From Rattus norvegicus (Eukaryota > Chordata > Mammalia > Rodentia > Muridae), in the NCBI RefSeq assembly GCF_036323735.1, contig NC_086031.1, positions 41,759,725 through 41,823,724 of the forward strand: a stretch of DNA of 64,000 bases, written 5' to 3'. Shown here in pieces: positions 21,409 through 31,324 of this stretch. The notes beneath the pieces are model-generated. The model did not search any database. It was given only the letters and a program-made list of their open reading frames with translations, and had not been told where the DNA came from. Numbering within the stretch: the first letter of the stretch is position 1; the number at the start of each line of letters is the position of its first letter. Both the position numbers and the translations under genes were made by a program.

Positions 21409-21676
21409 GTTTGTGCTGGATGAGGGTTGGGAACACAGCACCAACTCTTGGGTTTTTCCTGTTATACATGAAATTCTGTTCTTGGCTAATCTGAACCTCT
21501 TCTAGGTAGCTCAGCTTGTTTGAGAGAGTCTTTCAGTAGTCTTTATTGTTTATATATGTCTAGGGGAGGGGCCTAGTGTATATGGTCAGTTTCAGGGACT
21601 TCTAGACTTGCTGACTTCCTGAGTTTGCTCAGATTGCCTGTAGGATGAAATGTTTTCCCTTCCTTTAGAGAATCTT

Positions 21677-21867
21677 TTTTTTTTTTTAAAGATTTATTTA
21701 TTTATTATATATAAGTACACTGTAGCTGTCTTCAGATACACCAGAAGAGGGCATCAGATCTCTTTACAGATGGTTGTGAGCCACCATGTGGTTGCTGGGA
21801 ATTGAACTCATGACCTCTGGAAGAGCGGTCGGGCGCTCTTAACCGCTGAGCCATCTCTCCAGCCCCC
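21677..21867 (-). mobile_element. B2 SINE, antisense (part of a B2-ID composite)
   Basis: A poly(T), then AAAGATTTATTTATTTATTA, ACACCAGAAGAGGGCATCAG, GGTTGTGAGCCACCATGTGG, and the antisense head TGAGCCATCTCTCCAGCCCC. Its left flank CCTTTAGAGAATCTT (21662-21676) is repeated only after the neighbouring ID (21998-22012). Confidence 0.93.
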
Positions 21868-21997
21868 TTTTTTTTTTAAGTTTTTTTTTCTCTTTTTTTT
21901 TTCTCTCTTTTTTTTTTTTTTTTTCGGGGCTGGGGATCGAACCCAGGACCTTGCGCTTCCTAGGCAAGCGCTCTACCACTGAGCCAAATCCCCAGCC
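21868..21997 (-). mobile_element. ID SINE, antisense (part of a B2-ID composite)
   Basis: A T-rich tail (21868-21925) followed by a complete antisense ID: GGGGCTGGGGATCGAACCCA, CTTGCGCTTCCTAGGCAAGC, ACTGAGCCAAATCCCCAGCC. No target-site copy separates it from the B2. One 15-bp duplication encloses both. Confidence 0.93.
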
Positions 21998-22114
21998 CCT
22001 TTAGAGAATCTTAAGTCTGACTGATCTTCCTTTCAAAATGGAATGTTTTGCCTCTCTTTTAATATCATGCATCTTAATAAGCGTCTGCAGGTTTCACCTA
22101 GGATATTCCACTTA

Positions 22115-22273
22115 GGACTGGAGGGATGGCTCAGCGGGTAAGAGCTCTGGCTGCTCTTCCCGAGGTCCTGAGTTCAAATCCCAGCAACCACATGGTGGCT
22201 CACGACCATCTGTAATGGAGTCTGATGCCCTCTTCTGGTGTGTCTGAAGAGACAGTGTACTCACATACATAGA
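22115..22273 (+). mobile_element. B2 SINE
   Basis: GGACTGGAGGGATGGCTCAG, GTCCTGAGTTCAAATCCCAG, CACATGGTGGCTCACGACCA. It has a 12-bp target-site duplication ATATTCCACTTA at 22103-22114 and 22274-22285. Confidence 0.93.
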
Positions 22274-22569
22274 ATATTCCACTTAAAATATCCTGTGTCC
22301 TATGGAGCTTCCCCTCCAAGATGGAGGCTTTATCTCAAATGAATTTACTACAAACAAGTAACAACAACAACACACACACCCCTAGAGTTGAGGCTACAAC
22401 AATATACACACATACACACTCGCTTTATGAAAAAGAGAGCCAGGATATGTCTTATAGAGCCAGATATGGTAAGGTGGAAGGGGTGCCTCGGTGGGTCCAC
22501 ACTGAGACACCCCTTCCCACTAAGGTACCAGCCATATGATGGGTTTAGTATAGAACAGAGTTTATTTAA

Positions 22570-22720
22570 GGCATGGGAAGGGGAGTTGAGAAGGGAGTAG
22601 AGACAGAGAAAGATAGAGAAAAGGAAAGAAGAGGCTGGCCAGGAATGTGTGGAGAGAGAGGGGGGAGGAGAAAAGGGTCAGAGAGAGAAGAGGCAGAGAG
22701 TAAGAGATGGAGGGAGGGGC
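22570..22720. repeat. GA-rich low-complexity DNA
   Basis: Purine-rich GAGAGA/GGAAAG sequence without a fixed period. Confidence 0.8.
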
Positions 22721-22794
22721 AAACAGCCCCTTTTACAGTAAGCCTGACCTACCTGGCTATTGCCAGGTAACTGCTGGGTGGAGCCAAGAAGGAA

Positions 22795-22905
22795 CATGTG
22801 CAATCGTGCTCCCCCCTCCCCTCCCTCTCCTTCTCCCTTCCTCCTCTATCTCTCTCTCTCACACGCACGCACACACATGCATGCACACACACACGTACAC
22901 ACAGG
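22795..22905. repeat. CT-rich then (CA)n low-complexity DNA
   Basis: TCTCTC and CCCTCCC runs followed by CACACGCACGCACACACATG units. Confidence 0.85.
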
Positions 22906-23552
22906 TGAAGCTATCATTCAACCGATTAGTGGAAACCTGACTCACAAAGAACCAGAAGGAAGTGGCATTGTCTATCACCCTGCCTTCAGCAGCTCTGCTG
23001 GGAAAGCCTCCCTCGGGTGGATACAATCCACAATGCTCTTAGAATCCCCGGGAGGCCTGGAAGCCAGGCAACTCTGTGCTTGTAGAGCATCGAGGGGCAG
23101 AAGGAGTCTACAACGAAGTCCTCATTGACAGTCATATCTCTAGATCAGTCACATGGCTCTGCGTTCCCAATTAAAGCATCAGACATGAACCAACTGCTGC
23201 TTCTAGGAGAAGGAAACACTTGAAGTAATTCATATGCACCCAGTAATTTTTCAGCCTTACCTCCCAAGAGGCAGCAGAGATTTGGCAGGATTCAGAGTGA
23301 CATTACGCTAAACCTAGGCACCAGATACTCTCCAGAACCCTCAAACTAACCCATTGCCAAGAACCAACCATCACTACTGTATAAACTGATAACATGTCTT
23401 CTCCAAGGTGTAGTTGAGGGGAAGGTTTTTATTATAGATGTGAGGGAAAGAACAATGTAGATGTCAATCCAGGTAGCTATGCATCAGAGGCATCTGGAAG
23501 AATCCAGAACAGTGAAAGTAATAGGCTGAACATGGCTAGCATACTAGATGTA
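22906..23552. other. Intronic sequence, no recognised element
   Basis: Acmsd intron 6. No named repeat and no splice-bounded coding block seen. Confidence 0.45.
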
Positions 23553-23955
23553 CTGCCTGGTTTTGTGTGTCAACTTGACACAAGCTGAAGTTATCACAGA
23601 GAAAGGAGCTTCTGTTGAGGAAATGCCTCCATGAGACCCAGCTATAAGGCATTGTCTCAACTAGTGATCAAGGGTGGGAGGACCCAGCCCATTGTGGGTG
23701 TTGCCACCCCTGGGCTGGTGATCCTGGGTTCTAGAAGAAAGCAAGCTGGACAAGCCAGGGAAAGGAAGCCAGTAAGTGGCATCCCTCCATGGCCTCTGCA
23801 TCAGCTCCTGCTTCCTGCCCTGAGTGAGTTCCAGTCCTGACTTCCTGTGGTGATGAACAGCAATGTGGAAGTGTAAGCTGAAGAAACCCTTTCCTCCCCA
23901 GCTTGCTTCTTGGTCATGATGTTTGTGCAGGAATAGAAACCCTGACTAAGACTCG
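23553..23955 (+). mobile_element. Rodent dispersed repeat 'R' (unassigned), long copy
   Basis: Starts TTTTGTGTGTCAACTTGACA and ends GGAATAGAAACCCTGACTAAGAC, and includes TGGCCTCTGCATCAGCTCCT. It is the best-preserved copy of a family also seen inverted at 28565-28976. It is an abundant murid repeat in my memory, but I cannot give its library name. Confidence 0.7.
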
Positions 23956-24576
23956 ACTTAGCCAAGAGAGGAGAGGGGGCTGTAGGGGAGAGTGAGAAAG
24001 ATGAAGACAAAGAGAGGGCAATGAGAGCTGAAATAGAATGAGAAAGAGAGGTTAGGGAGGGGAGCTAATGAGACGGAGACATTAAGAGTAAGAGGCAGGA
24101 AGAGTAGAACCAGGATGCCAGCAAGGACTCTGAAATGTATAACAGGTACTGTGATAGTGAGAGACCTGGAAGTGCTCTGGTATGCTAATGGACACCACAG
24201 AACAGCCCTTTGTCCCTCTGCTAATGGTAAGGAAATGGTAGAGGAGAACCGGCTTCCCAGGTTCTTGAGAAAGGTTGGCTTTTGTCTAACCGGCAGAATT
24301 TGAACCTGACAATCACCCTAAGTTCACAGATGAGGAAATTGAGCTGACTAATGTTTGCTGAACACCTCCAATGTGAATCCATTACCAGGTGCTTTACTGA
24401 CATCATTATTTACAAAACTGCACAACAGCCCTACAAGACAGAAAGGACTGTCCTCTGGTGATGTACACAGGCTGGACACCAAACAACTTCCTCAAGGCCA
24501 AGAAGCAGAAAATCTCAAGAGCTATCTATCCTGCCCAGAAGCCTAGCTTGACACATCCAAAACTGAAAGGAGAGAG

Positions 24577-24660
24577 GCTGGGAACTTAGCTCAGGGGTAG
24601 AGGGTTTGCCTAGCAAGCACAAGGACCTTGGTTTGATCCTTAATACTGAAAAGAAAACTA
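24577..24660 (+). mobile_element. ID-like SINE, diverged
   Basis: GGCTGGGAACTTAGCTCAGG, GTAGAGGGTTTGCCTAGCAA, GGTTTGATCCTTAATACTGAAAAG. It has more changes than the other ID copies and no clear target-site duplication. Confidence 0.8.
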
Positions 24661-24812
24661 AAGGCAAGTAAATATTACTGGTAGTTGGTGACAGGCCAGA
24701 TGCTTCCAACTTTTTGACCTCTTATCCAAAGAGCTGGAAGTAAGCACTCATAGAGATTTGCAAAATAACTTTATTAGGAGTGAAGGGATAGCACACGGAT
24801 GGTAGATTATTA

Positions 24813-25015
24813 GCTCACGTTTATTTTCTTGCTGTGAGTGAGGATGCATTGAAACCACAGAACTGGACTGATCCATGATGTGTGGAAAGAAAAGGTTAAT
24901 TATAAATTTGAAGGTTAAGGTTAAAGAAAAGGTTAATTATAAATGTGACTATCTCTAGGGTGGTAGAGAATAACCAGAGGCATTTTGGGGGGTGCAAAGC
25001 TTCCATGGCTACCTC
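24813..25015 (+). repeat. Intron-6 segment duplicated at 26779-26964 (copy 1)
   Basis: Shares with 26779-26964 the ordered blocks GCATTGAAACCACAGAACTGG, AATAACCAGAGGCATTTTGG and CTGTGAGTGAGG. This copy has an extra internal tandem repeat around AAAGGTTAATTATAAAT (24891-24950). Confidence 0.85.
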
Positions 25016-26197
25016 TCAGGGGGCAGGGAGGAGGGACTACTAACGTGACTGCCAGTACTCTCTACCTTGGGAGCAGAGAGAAAAAGAGTGGGAGTGGGTG
25101 TTGGAGAGTGGGCAGTTTTAAAGGGAGCAGGTAGCCACAAGGTTGAGGGGAAAAAGAACTTGTAAGGTGAAAAGGCCTAAGAGCTTAGGGCCAGAAGAGC
25201 CCAAAGTCTTTGAAACTCACCATAGCTATAGGTTAAACAGGATTGAAGGAGCCTGGAGGTCAGTGTAGGTTTTGATATGTAACTGGATGCCTCATTTCCC
25301 TGAGGTCAAAGAAATAAGGGAATTGGCTCTTTTGGCCAGAGGCTTCTGAGCAATGGGATCTTTTGTCTGTCTGCCAGTGGTCCTTCCTTGTCAGCGTGAG
25401 CTGAGCCTAGACTCATCTTGAGACATAGTCAGTGGCGTTTGACATAGCCTTTTTGGGTTTGGGACCTAACCTGGCTAATGCCCTTCCCTATAATGCATTT
25501 TATTTTAATTATATACCTGTCTATCTCAAGATGATAAATAGAGGATTCTCCACTAATAGGTTACTAAAAGACACAGTTTTGTATATGTACCTCAACCAGT
25601 TCAGGCCAGATAGGTCCCTCCATTCTTCCTGGCGGGATATGCTGAGAATGCACTTGGATAGAAATAGTCTAAATTTGATTGTATCCAGGGTTGGGGAAGC
25701 TTACAACATCATTCAGAGATGACAGAAGATGTAATCTGATGCAGATAGGGGTCCTAGGAGTTCTGAGGTTGTTAGGTTCACTGTTTGAAGAAGGGTGTGT
25801 GTATGCATAGCATGTGCAAGCAAAGGCGTTGAGCTACCAAATGCATTATTACAAGGGCAGATATGCATAACCCCACCCAAATAAGAGTCCCAAGCTAAAC
25901 TACCTCCGACGTTTGCATGCCTCATCAGGACCAAAGCCAGCCTTTTTGTCAGTTTGAACTCTTAGACTATCCCCCTAAAATAGTAAATAGGGGCTTTTGG
26001 GTGATTTTTCTTGACGAAGCAATGCCCTGTATACATTTGAATCATTTCTGGAACAGAGGGGCCCCATGTTCCACATCACTGAAAATTCCCCAACTCAGCT
26101 GCTGTTTTGCAGTCACTTGTGTCACTAAAACGTGTCACTAAACCTCTTCTTGCTTACAATGCCAAGTCCTGAATCATGTAACTGTCTCTTCTTTTAG
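25016..26197. other. Intronic block, possibly an old LTR element; unassigned
   Basis: About 1.2 kb without a SINE I can name. A 96-codon ORF (25432-25722) has no similarity I recognise. The right end (CACTAAACCTCTTCTTGCTTAC) resembles the polyadenylation end of rodent LTRs, but I could not define termini. Confidence 0.3.
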
Positions 26198-26293
26198 GAA
26201 TGCCATCGGAGACCACCACGGCCATTTGCTCCATGATCATGGGTGGGGTGTTCGAGAAGTTTCCCAAACTCAAAGTGTGTTTTGCACATGGAG
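26198..26293 (+). CDS. Acmsd: Acmsd coding exon 7 (residues 194-226)
   Basis: A 96-base exon, phase 1 in and phase 1 out. It completes Gly194, then MPSETTTAICSMIMGGVFEK and FPKLKVCFAHG. It contains His224, which is placed as the catalytic acid/base in ACMSD (family knowledge). Acceptor TCTTCTTTTAG; donor GGAG|GTGAGT. The exon length is a multiple of three with equal phases, so skipping it would keep the frame but delete the catalytic histidine. Confidence 0.97.
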
Positions 26294-26579
26294 GTGAGTG
26301 AGACTCTATCAGTTCAGAATGGCCTAAGGAGATGCCTCAGACAGCCACTTAAGGCTACATCTTCTCAGGGTTGGAGGCTAGCAACCCAAGAGCACAGTAC
26401 CGATGGGGTTGGTTTCAGGTGAGGGCTTCCTCCTAGCACGTGGATGGCCACCTTCTCCCTATGTTCTCATGTGATTCTTCTCTATGAATGCATGGATGAA
26501 GAAAGGACAGAGGACAGTAATTGAGGAAGAGAGATAGTTAGATGGTTCTGGTCTTTTCTTTTGTGTGCATGGTTAGCAT

Positions 26580-26580
26580 G

Positions 26581-26672
<92 letters not shown>
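26580..26672. repeat. (TC)n(TG)n compound microsatellite
   Basis: About 19 TC units followed without interruption by about 26 GT units, 290 bases after exon 7. Confidence 0.97.
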
Positions 26673-26676
<4 letters not shown>

Positions 26677-26737
26677 CAAGGACAACATTGAGTATTGTTT
26701 CCCAGTATCATCTTACCTTTCTGTTTTTTTTAAGACA

Positions 26738-26778
26738 GGGTCTTTCTGCTGGGGATGGTGACATATGCCCTTGATCCC
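26738..26778 (+). mobile_element. B1 SINE, 5' part (interrupted)
   Basis: GCTGGGGATGGTGACATATG, CCCTTGATCCCAGC is the B1 head. The matching continuation is found only after 186 bases of foreign sequence, at 26965. Confidence 0.7.
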
Positions 26779-26964
26779 AGCTCACACAATTATTTTCTTA
26801 CTGTGAGTGAGGCTGCATTGAAACCACAGAACTGGATTGATCTATGACGTGTGAAAAGAAAACTCTAATTGTAAATTTGAAGCTCCCATGTGGCTATCTC
26901 TAGAGTAGTAGAGAGAGAATAACCAGAGGCATTTTGGAGAGTACAAAGCTGCCATGACTACCTT
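26779..26964 (+). repeat. Duplicated intron-6 segment inserted in a B1 (copy 2)
   Basis: Second copy of 24813-25015, same orientation, roughly 85-90 percent alike by eye. It lies exactly between the two halves of a B1 element. Confidence 0.8.
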
Positions 26965-27018
26965 GGAAGGCAAGCAGATTTCTGAGTTTGAGACCAGAGC
27001 AGAACAGCCAGGGCTATA
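26965..27018 (+). mobile_element. B1 SINE, 3' part (interrupted)
   Basis: AAGGCAAGCAGATTTCTGAG, TTTGAGACCAGAGCAGAACA, GCCAGGGCTATAAAGAGAGT continue the B1 started at 26738. Confidence 0.7.
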
Positions 27019-27416
27019 AAGAGAGTCTTGGGGCAGGGGGCGGTAGGTGGGAGGGGATCATGTCTCTCACTAAACCTAGAGCTTACCAATTTGGCTAGAT
27101 TGGCCAGCAAGCCTGGGGATCCTCTGTCTCCGCCTCCCCAGAACTGGGATTACACATGTGTGCCTGTTTTGAGTTTGTTGTTTTTGTTTTGTTTTTGTTT
27201 TGTTTTTATGTACATTTGACATTCAAAGTCAGGTCCTCGTGGTTTCACGGCATGGCGGCTCACTTTACCAAGTGAACCACTCCCCATCCATTTATTTATT
27301 TGCTTGCTTGCTTGTTTGGTTTTAGTGCTACTGAGCATCAAATCTAGAGCCTCACACATGTGCTCTATGCCAAGCTATATCCAAGCCCTTTTTAATCTTT
27401 AAAAACTACTACTGTT

Positions 27417-27565
27417 GCTGGGTGATGGTGGTGTGCACCTTTAATCCCAGCACTTGGGGAACAGAAGCAGGTGGGTCTCTGTGAATTGGAGGCCAGCCTG
27501 AATTACAAAGACAATTCCAAGACAGTTAGGGCTACACAGAAAGACCCTGTCTCAAAACAAACATA
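27417..27565 (+). mobile_element. B1 SINE
   Basis: GCTGGGTGATGGTGGTGTGC, CTTTAATCCCAGCACTTGGG, GGAGGCCAGCCTGAATTACA, GACCCTGTCTCAAAACAAAC. Confidence 0.92.
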
Positions 27566-27579
27566 TGTATGTATATGTT

Positions 27580-27796
27580 GTTGTTATTGTTGCTGTTGCT
27601 GTTGTTATATGAGTCTCTGTGTGTGTCTCTGTATGATATGTGTATGTAGCTGCCTTCTCAAACCTAAAAGAGGGTGTCAGATCTACTGGAGCTAGTTACA
27701 GATAGTTGTGAGCCACTCTTCAGGAGTGCCAGCAACAATATTCAGTCTTCGTTAGAATAGCAGGAGCTCTTACCTGCTGAGTTACTTCTCCAGCTC
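27580..27796 (-). mobile_element. B3/B2-type SINE, antisense, with GTT-rich tail
   Basis: TTGTTGTTATTGTTGCTGTT is the tail. Then CTAAAAGAGGGTGTCAGATC, GGAGCTAGTTACAGATAGTT, and the antisense head GCTGAGTTACTTCTCCAGCTCC. Confidence 0.7.
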
Positions 27797-27908
27797 CTTG
27801 AGTTTATTTTGACACGAGGTCTCACTAAAGTTTCCCAGGCTGGCCTTAAACTCATTTGCAGCCCAAGCAATTTGCCTTTGAATTTGCAATCCTCCTGCCT
27901 CTGCTTCT
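27797..27908 (-). mobile_element. B1 SINE, antisense, abutting the exon 8 acceptor
   Basis: ACACGAGGTCTCACTAAAGT, CCCAGGCTGGCCTTAAACTC, TCCTCCTGCCTCTGCTTC is antisense B1 lacking its head. The CTCCTGCCTCTGCTTC block lies directly before TTTGCAG of the acceptor and so forms the polypyrimidine tract. Confidence 0.75.
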
Positions 27909-27914
27909 TTGCAG

Positions 27915-28087
27915 GTGGTGCTTTCCCCTTCACCATAGGAAGAATTGCTCATGGATTTAACATGCGCCCAGATCTCTGTGCCCGGGACAATTCATCTGAC
28001 CCCAGAAAATACCTTGGCTCCTTCTACACGGACTCCCTGGTTCATGATCCTCTGTCTCTCAAGCTATTGACAGATGTTATAGGGAAG
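27915..28087 (+). CDS. Acmsd: Acmsd coding exon 8 (residues 226-283)
   Basis: A 173-base exon, phase 1 in and phase 0 out: completes Gly226, then GAFPFTIGRIAHGFNMRPDL through KYLGSFYTDSLVHDPLSLKL and TDVIGK. It includes Arg235 and Arg243. In the family, arginines of this loop reach the active site of the partner subunit, which is why the dimer is the active form. Acceptor TTCTTTGCAG, preceded by an antisense B1; donor AAG|GTAAGT. Positions such as RDNSSDPR differ from human QDNPMNPK. Confidence 0.97.
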
Positions 28088-28564
28088 GTAAGTTGGATGG
28101 TTTTTGGTGAGCAGAAGGTGAGCCCAGCAGCCAGTTACTTGACAAGTTAGATACTTTTGAGGGAAAAGGAAAGTATGAGATAGTAAAATGTCTGAAATAC
28201 ATACTCTTGGCCCTTGGTATCTATCCAAAAGGAATACTGAAACCCTCGGAGGCCCAATTATTTTATATTTAGTGGCATGGCTTTTGTATATAACTTATAC
28301 ACAGAACCCCTAATGCTTTAGATAAGTTACAGTACAAAGCAGATGATGACTACCTTTGTATTTATTCTATTGCTTAGGAGATAATTAAAGAGAGAAAACC
28401 TACACATGTTAAAAACAAGAGCAAATTTTTCAAAGTATTTTCTTCTTTCTCATATTTTATGTTTATTAGTGTATATTATAGTATATAGTGTATATGAGTC
28501 ACTATGAGACATTCATTACATGTATATAATTTACTTTGGCCATCACCCTCTCTTGCTCCTGTTT
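28088..28564. other. AT-rich intronic sequence, no recognised element
   Basis: Start of the 8.5-kb Acmsd intron between exons 8 and 9. No repeat or coding block recognised. Confidence 0.45.
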
Positions 28565-28976
28565 TAGTTTTTTGTTTGCTTTCTGTTGCTATGATTAACA
28601 CCATTACCAAAGGCAACTCAGGGAGAAAAAGATTTATTTGGCTTACAGGTTATATAGTCCATTATCAAGGAAAATCATCATCTGCTCAAGGCAGGGACCT
28701 GGAGATAGGAACTGAAGCAGAAACCAAGGAGGCTCACTGCTTACTGGTTTGCACCCCCTGACCCAGCTTTTCCAGTTAACTCCCTTATACAACACAAACC
28801 CACCTGCCCAGGGATAGCACCACTCACAGTAGCTAGGCCCTCTTAAATCAACTAACAACCAAGAAAATGCCACACCAAAATGCCCACCAAAAGGCCAGTC
28901 TGAAGCAGGCAACTTCTCAATTGAGATTTCCCAGGTATGTCTAGGTTTGTGTCAAGTTGACAAAAACTAAAAAGCA
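28565..28976 (-). mobile_element. Rodent dispersed repeat 'R' (unassigned), antisense
   Basis: Left end TTTCTGTTGCTATGATTAACAC, right end TTTGTGTCAAGTTGACAAAAAC: the reverse arrangement of the 23553-23955 copy. Confidence 0.65.
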
Positions 28977-29629
28977 CACCTAACTCTTACTCTTCTCCCC
29001 CATTTTGATGACTTGATGAGCTTCATTAGGGTTATTATGTGGGAGGAGTTACCTACAGGATCATACATAAGAGATTACCTACAGTAGCAGGGGGATGTAT
29101 AAGAGTTTGTTTCAAGTATTTTCAATTCACAATTGGTTAAATGTAAGCATATGGGACTGAAGAGGATGACTATGGAGCACAAAAGAAACAATTGCATTTC
29201 AGTTTTATCTTATTACATGTAGTTATCTGTAGGTTTCCAAATTCTCCCAAGAGAAGAAGTAGAGTATCTGGACAAACTGAAAATGTGAGCAAGCAAGTAA
29301 GCAGGAAAGCACAAAGGAGAGAAGCTAAAAAACAATTGTGGGTCCTGAACTCTTAGCATCAGAAGAAGGGACAAGGCAGGGAGCCTGGCAAGGGGCCACT
29401 CTCAACAGAGTGTCCAACTGAACAGAGTGCACTCCAATTCTTGGAAAGGAAAACATTCTGAGAAAAACACCACTGTCAAGCTCAAACCCATCCTCTGAGC
29501 AATACAACCAGCAATGGGGGATGCTAATCCCACTTTGAAACAGTACCCAAGGCAACATACACTGACAGAAGGAGAGGAGCATGACAAGTTCACTGCGGCA
29601 TCCAGTAGGTAGACCAGATAGCCAGCTGT
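28977..29629. other. Intronic sequence, no recognised element
   Basis: Unique-looking. The small minus-strand ORFs at 29325-29593 have no recognised similarity. Confidence 0.4.
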
Positions 29630-29982
29630 GGTCCTCTGAATATGTTTGGCTGAAAGAGTTGCACTTTAGGGGTTGTAGTTTTGTTGGAGTTGGTGTGACC
29701 TTGTTGGAGGAAGTGTGTTACTGTGAGGATGAGCTTTGGGTCCCTCCTCCTAGATGCCTGAAAGACAGTAGTCTGCTCCTTGGATTCCTTTGAATAAAGA
29801 TGTAGAACCCTCAGGTCCTCTAGCATCATGCCTATCTGGATGTTGCCATGATTCCCACCATAATGATAATGGACTGAACATCTGAACCTACAAGCCAGCC
29901 CTAATTAAATGTTTTCCTTTATAGACGTTTCTCTGACCATGATGTCTTTTTATAGCAATGGAAACTCTAACTAAGACACCAG
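29630..29982 (+). mobile_element. Rodent dispersed repeat with GTGACCTTGTTGGAGGAAGTG motif (unassigned)
   Basis: GAATATGTTTGGCTGAAAGA, GTGTGACCTTGTTGGAGGAA, CTAATTAAATGTTTTCCTTT, AGCAATGGAAACTCTAACTA. It shares its right end with repeat R and its centre with the element at 33085-33622. Confidence 0.65.
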
Positions 29983-30313
29983 CACATGTATGTATATCCT
30001 GAGTAGGCTTCCAGGAAAGGCAAAGGTTCTAGTATCTTCTTTTCAAACCGTGACCGCTTTAATGACTATAATTGGGACATGAAAACCTAAAGTTTTACAT
30101 GTCCTCACAGGCTGGTAGATCCAGGACTTAGATCCAGCTATATACATTATTCTTTTAAATAGTAATGCTCCACCATTCTACTTACAGTCAAATCACAAAA
30201 TCCTCTTTTAAAAACAATCCCCAAATTGGAATGACTTTTTGAACTTTTATTTTCTAGAATCATTCCTCGACCTCATCAATAATTGTGCTTTTGATTTTTA
30301 CTCATGGATTTTT

Positions 30314-30409
30314 TTTTTTTGGTTCTTTTTTTTTCGGAGCTGGGGACCGAACCCAGGGCCTTGCGCTTCCTAGGTAAGCGCTCTACCACTGAGCTAAATC
30401 CCCAACCCC
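30314..30409 (-). mobile_element. ID SINE, antisense
   Basis: A T-rich tail, then CGGAGCTGGGGACCGAACCC, CTAGGTAAGCGCTCTACCAC, GCTAAATCCCCAACCCC. It has a 16-bp target-site duplication TTACTCATGGATTTTT at 30298-30313 and 30410-30425. Confidence 0.95.
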
Positions 30410-30533
30410 TTACTCATGGATTTTTACTCAATTTCTCATGGATTATTATTATTTTCTGGCCTTAAATAGTTTAAAACAACCTGTTTTTGTTAGATGGGTA
30501 TAATATTTTTCTTTTTATTTTAAAAATATTTTC

Positions 30534-30626
30534 GGGGTTGGGGATTTAGCTCAGTGGTAGAGCGCTTGCCTAGGAAGCGCAAGGCCCTGGGTTTGGTCCC
30601 CAGCTCTGAAAAAAAGAAAAGAAAAA
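30534..30626 (+). mobile_element. ID SINE
   Basis: GGGGTTGGGGATTTAGCTCA, GCGCTTGCCTAGGAAGCGCA, TTTGGTCCCCAGCTCTG, A-rich tail. It has a 12-bp target-site duplication AAAAATATTTTC at 30522-30533 and 30627-30638. It is the inverted partner of the ID 124 bases to its left. Confidence 0.95.
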
Positions 30627-30871
30627 AAAAATATTTTCATACAATATATTTTGAGCACTTCCTTTTTGTCCAGCACCTTCCAGATCCTCTCTACCTCCCT
30701 ACCCAACCAACTTTAAATTTTCTCTCTCTTGCTCAAAATTTAAAAAAAAAAACATAAAAATGCAAAAGTGAAAATTAAAACAAGAAAAAGATTTTAAAAT
30801 CCCCAACAATACATTTTCTTACTCTGATTCTTCTAAGAATCTCTGCAAGAGTACTTAACCCTACAGATCTT

Positions 30872-30873
30872 CA

Positions 30874-30923
<50 letters not shown>

Positions 30924-30945
30924 CGTGCGCGCGCGCGCGCACGTG
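30872..30945. repeat. (TG)n ending in alternating GC
   Basis: About 22 TG units, then GCGTGCGTGCGCGCGCGCGCGC and ACGTG. Strict purine-pyrimidine alternation with a GC core, the sequence type with the highest Z-DNA propensity. Confidence 0.96.
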
Positions 30946-31324
30946 ATTAGAGATCAGAAGGCCACCTCTGGTGTCAGTCCTCACCGTCACCTATTTATAG
31001 ACAGTCTTATTACTGCTGCATATACCAGGGTAGGAAGCCCACCGTCTTCCCATAATTCTCCTGTCTCTATTCCCCATCTCTTGCTATAGAAGTGCTGGGA
31101 TCATAGATATGAGCTTCCAAATCTGGCTTTACATTTATTTTATATCTCCAAATAACTTTGACAAATAATGTATTCCAATGCCCAGCAGTGCACAAAAGAG
31201 GGAAACCCTGTTTAGATGCCTGTAAGCCTACTGAGAGGCTATAATTCTCACTTCAGGAAGAAATGGGCCATGAGAGAGTATGTCCTAGTTTCAGCACTTG
31301 TTAGTTAGCTCGGTGATGTTCTAA

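Noticed and set aside
25432..25722. 96-codon ORF in Acmsd intron 6
   Set aside because: No recognisable motif, no splice context. More likely chance within an old repeat; kept only as an unassigned block.
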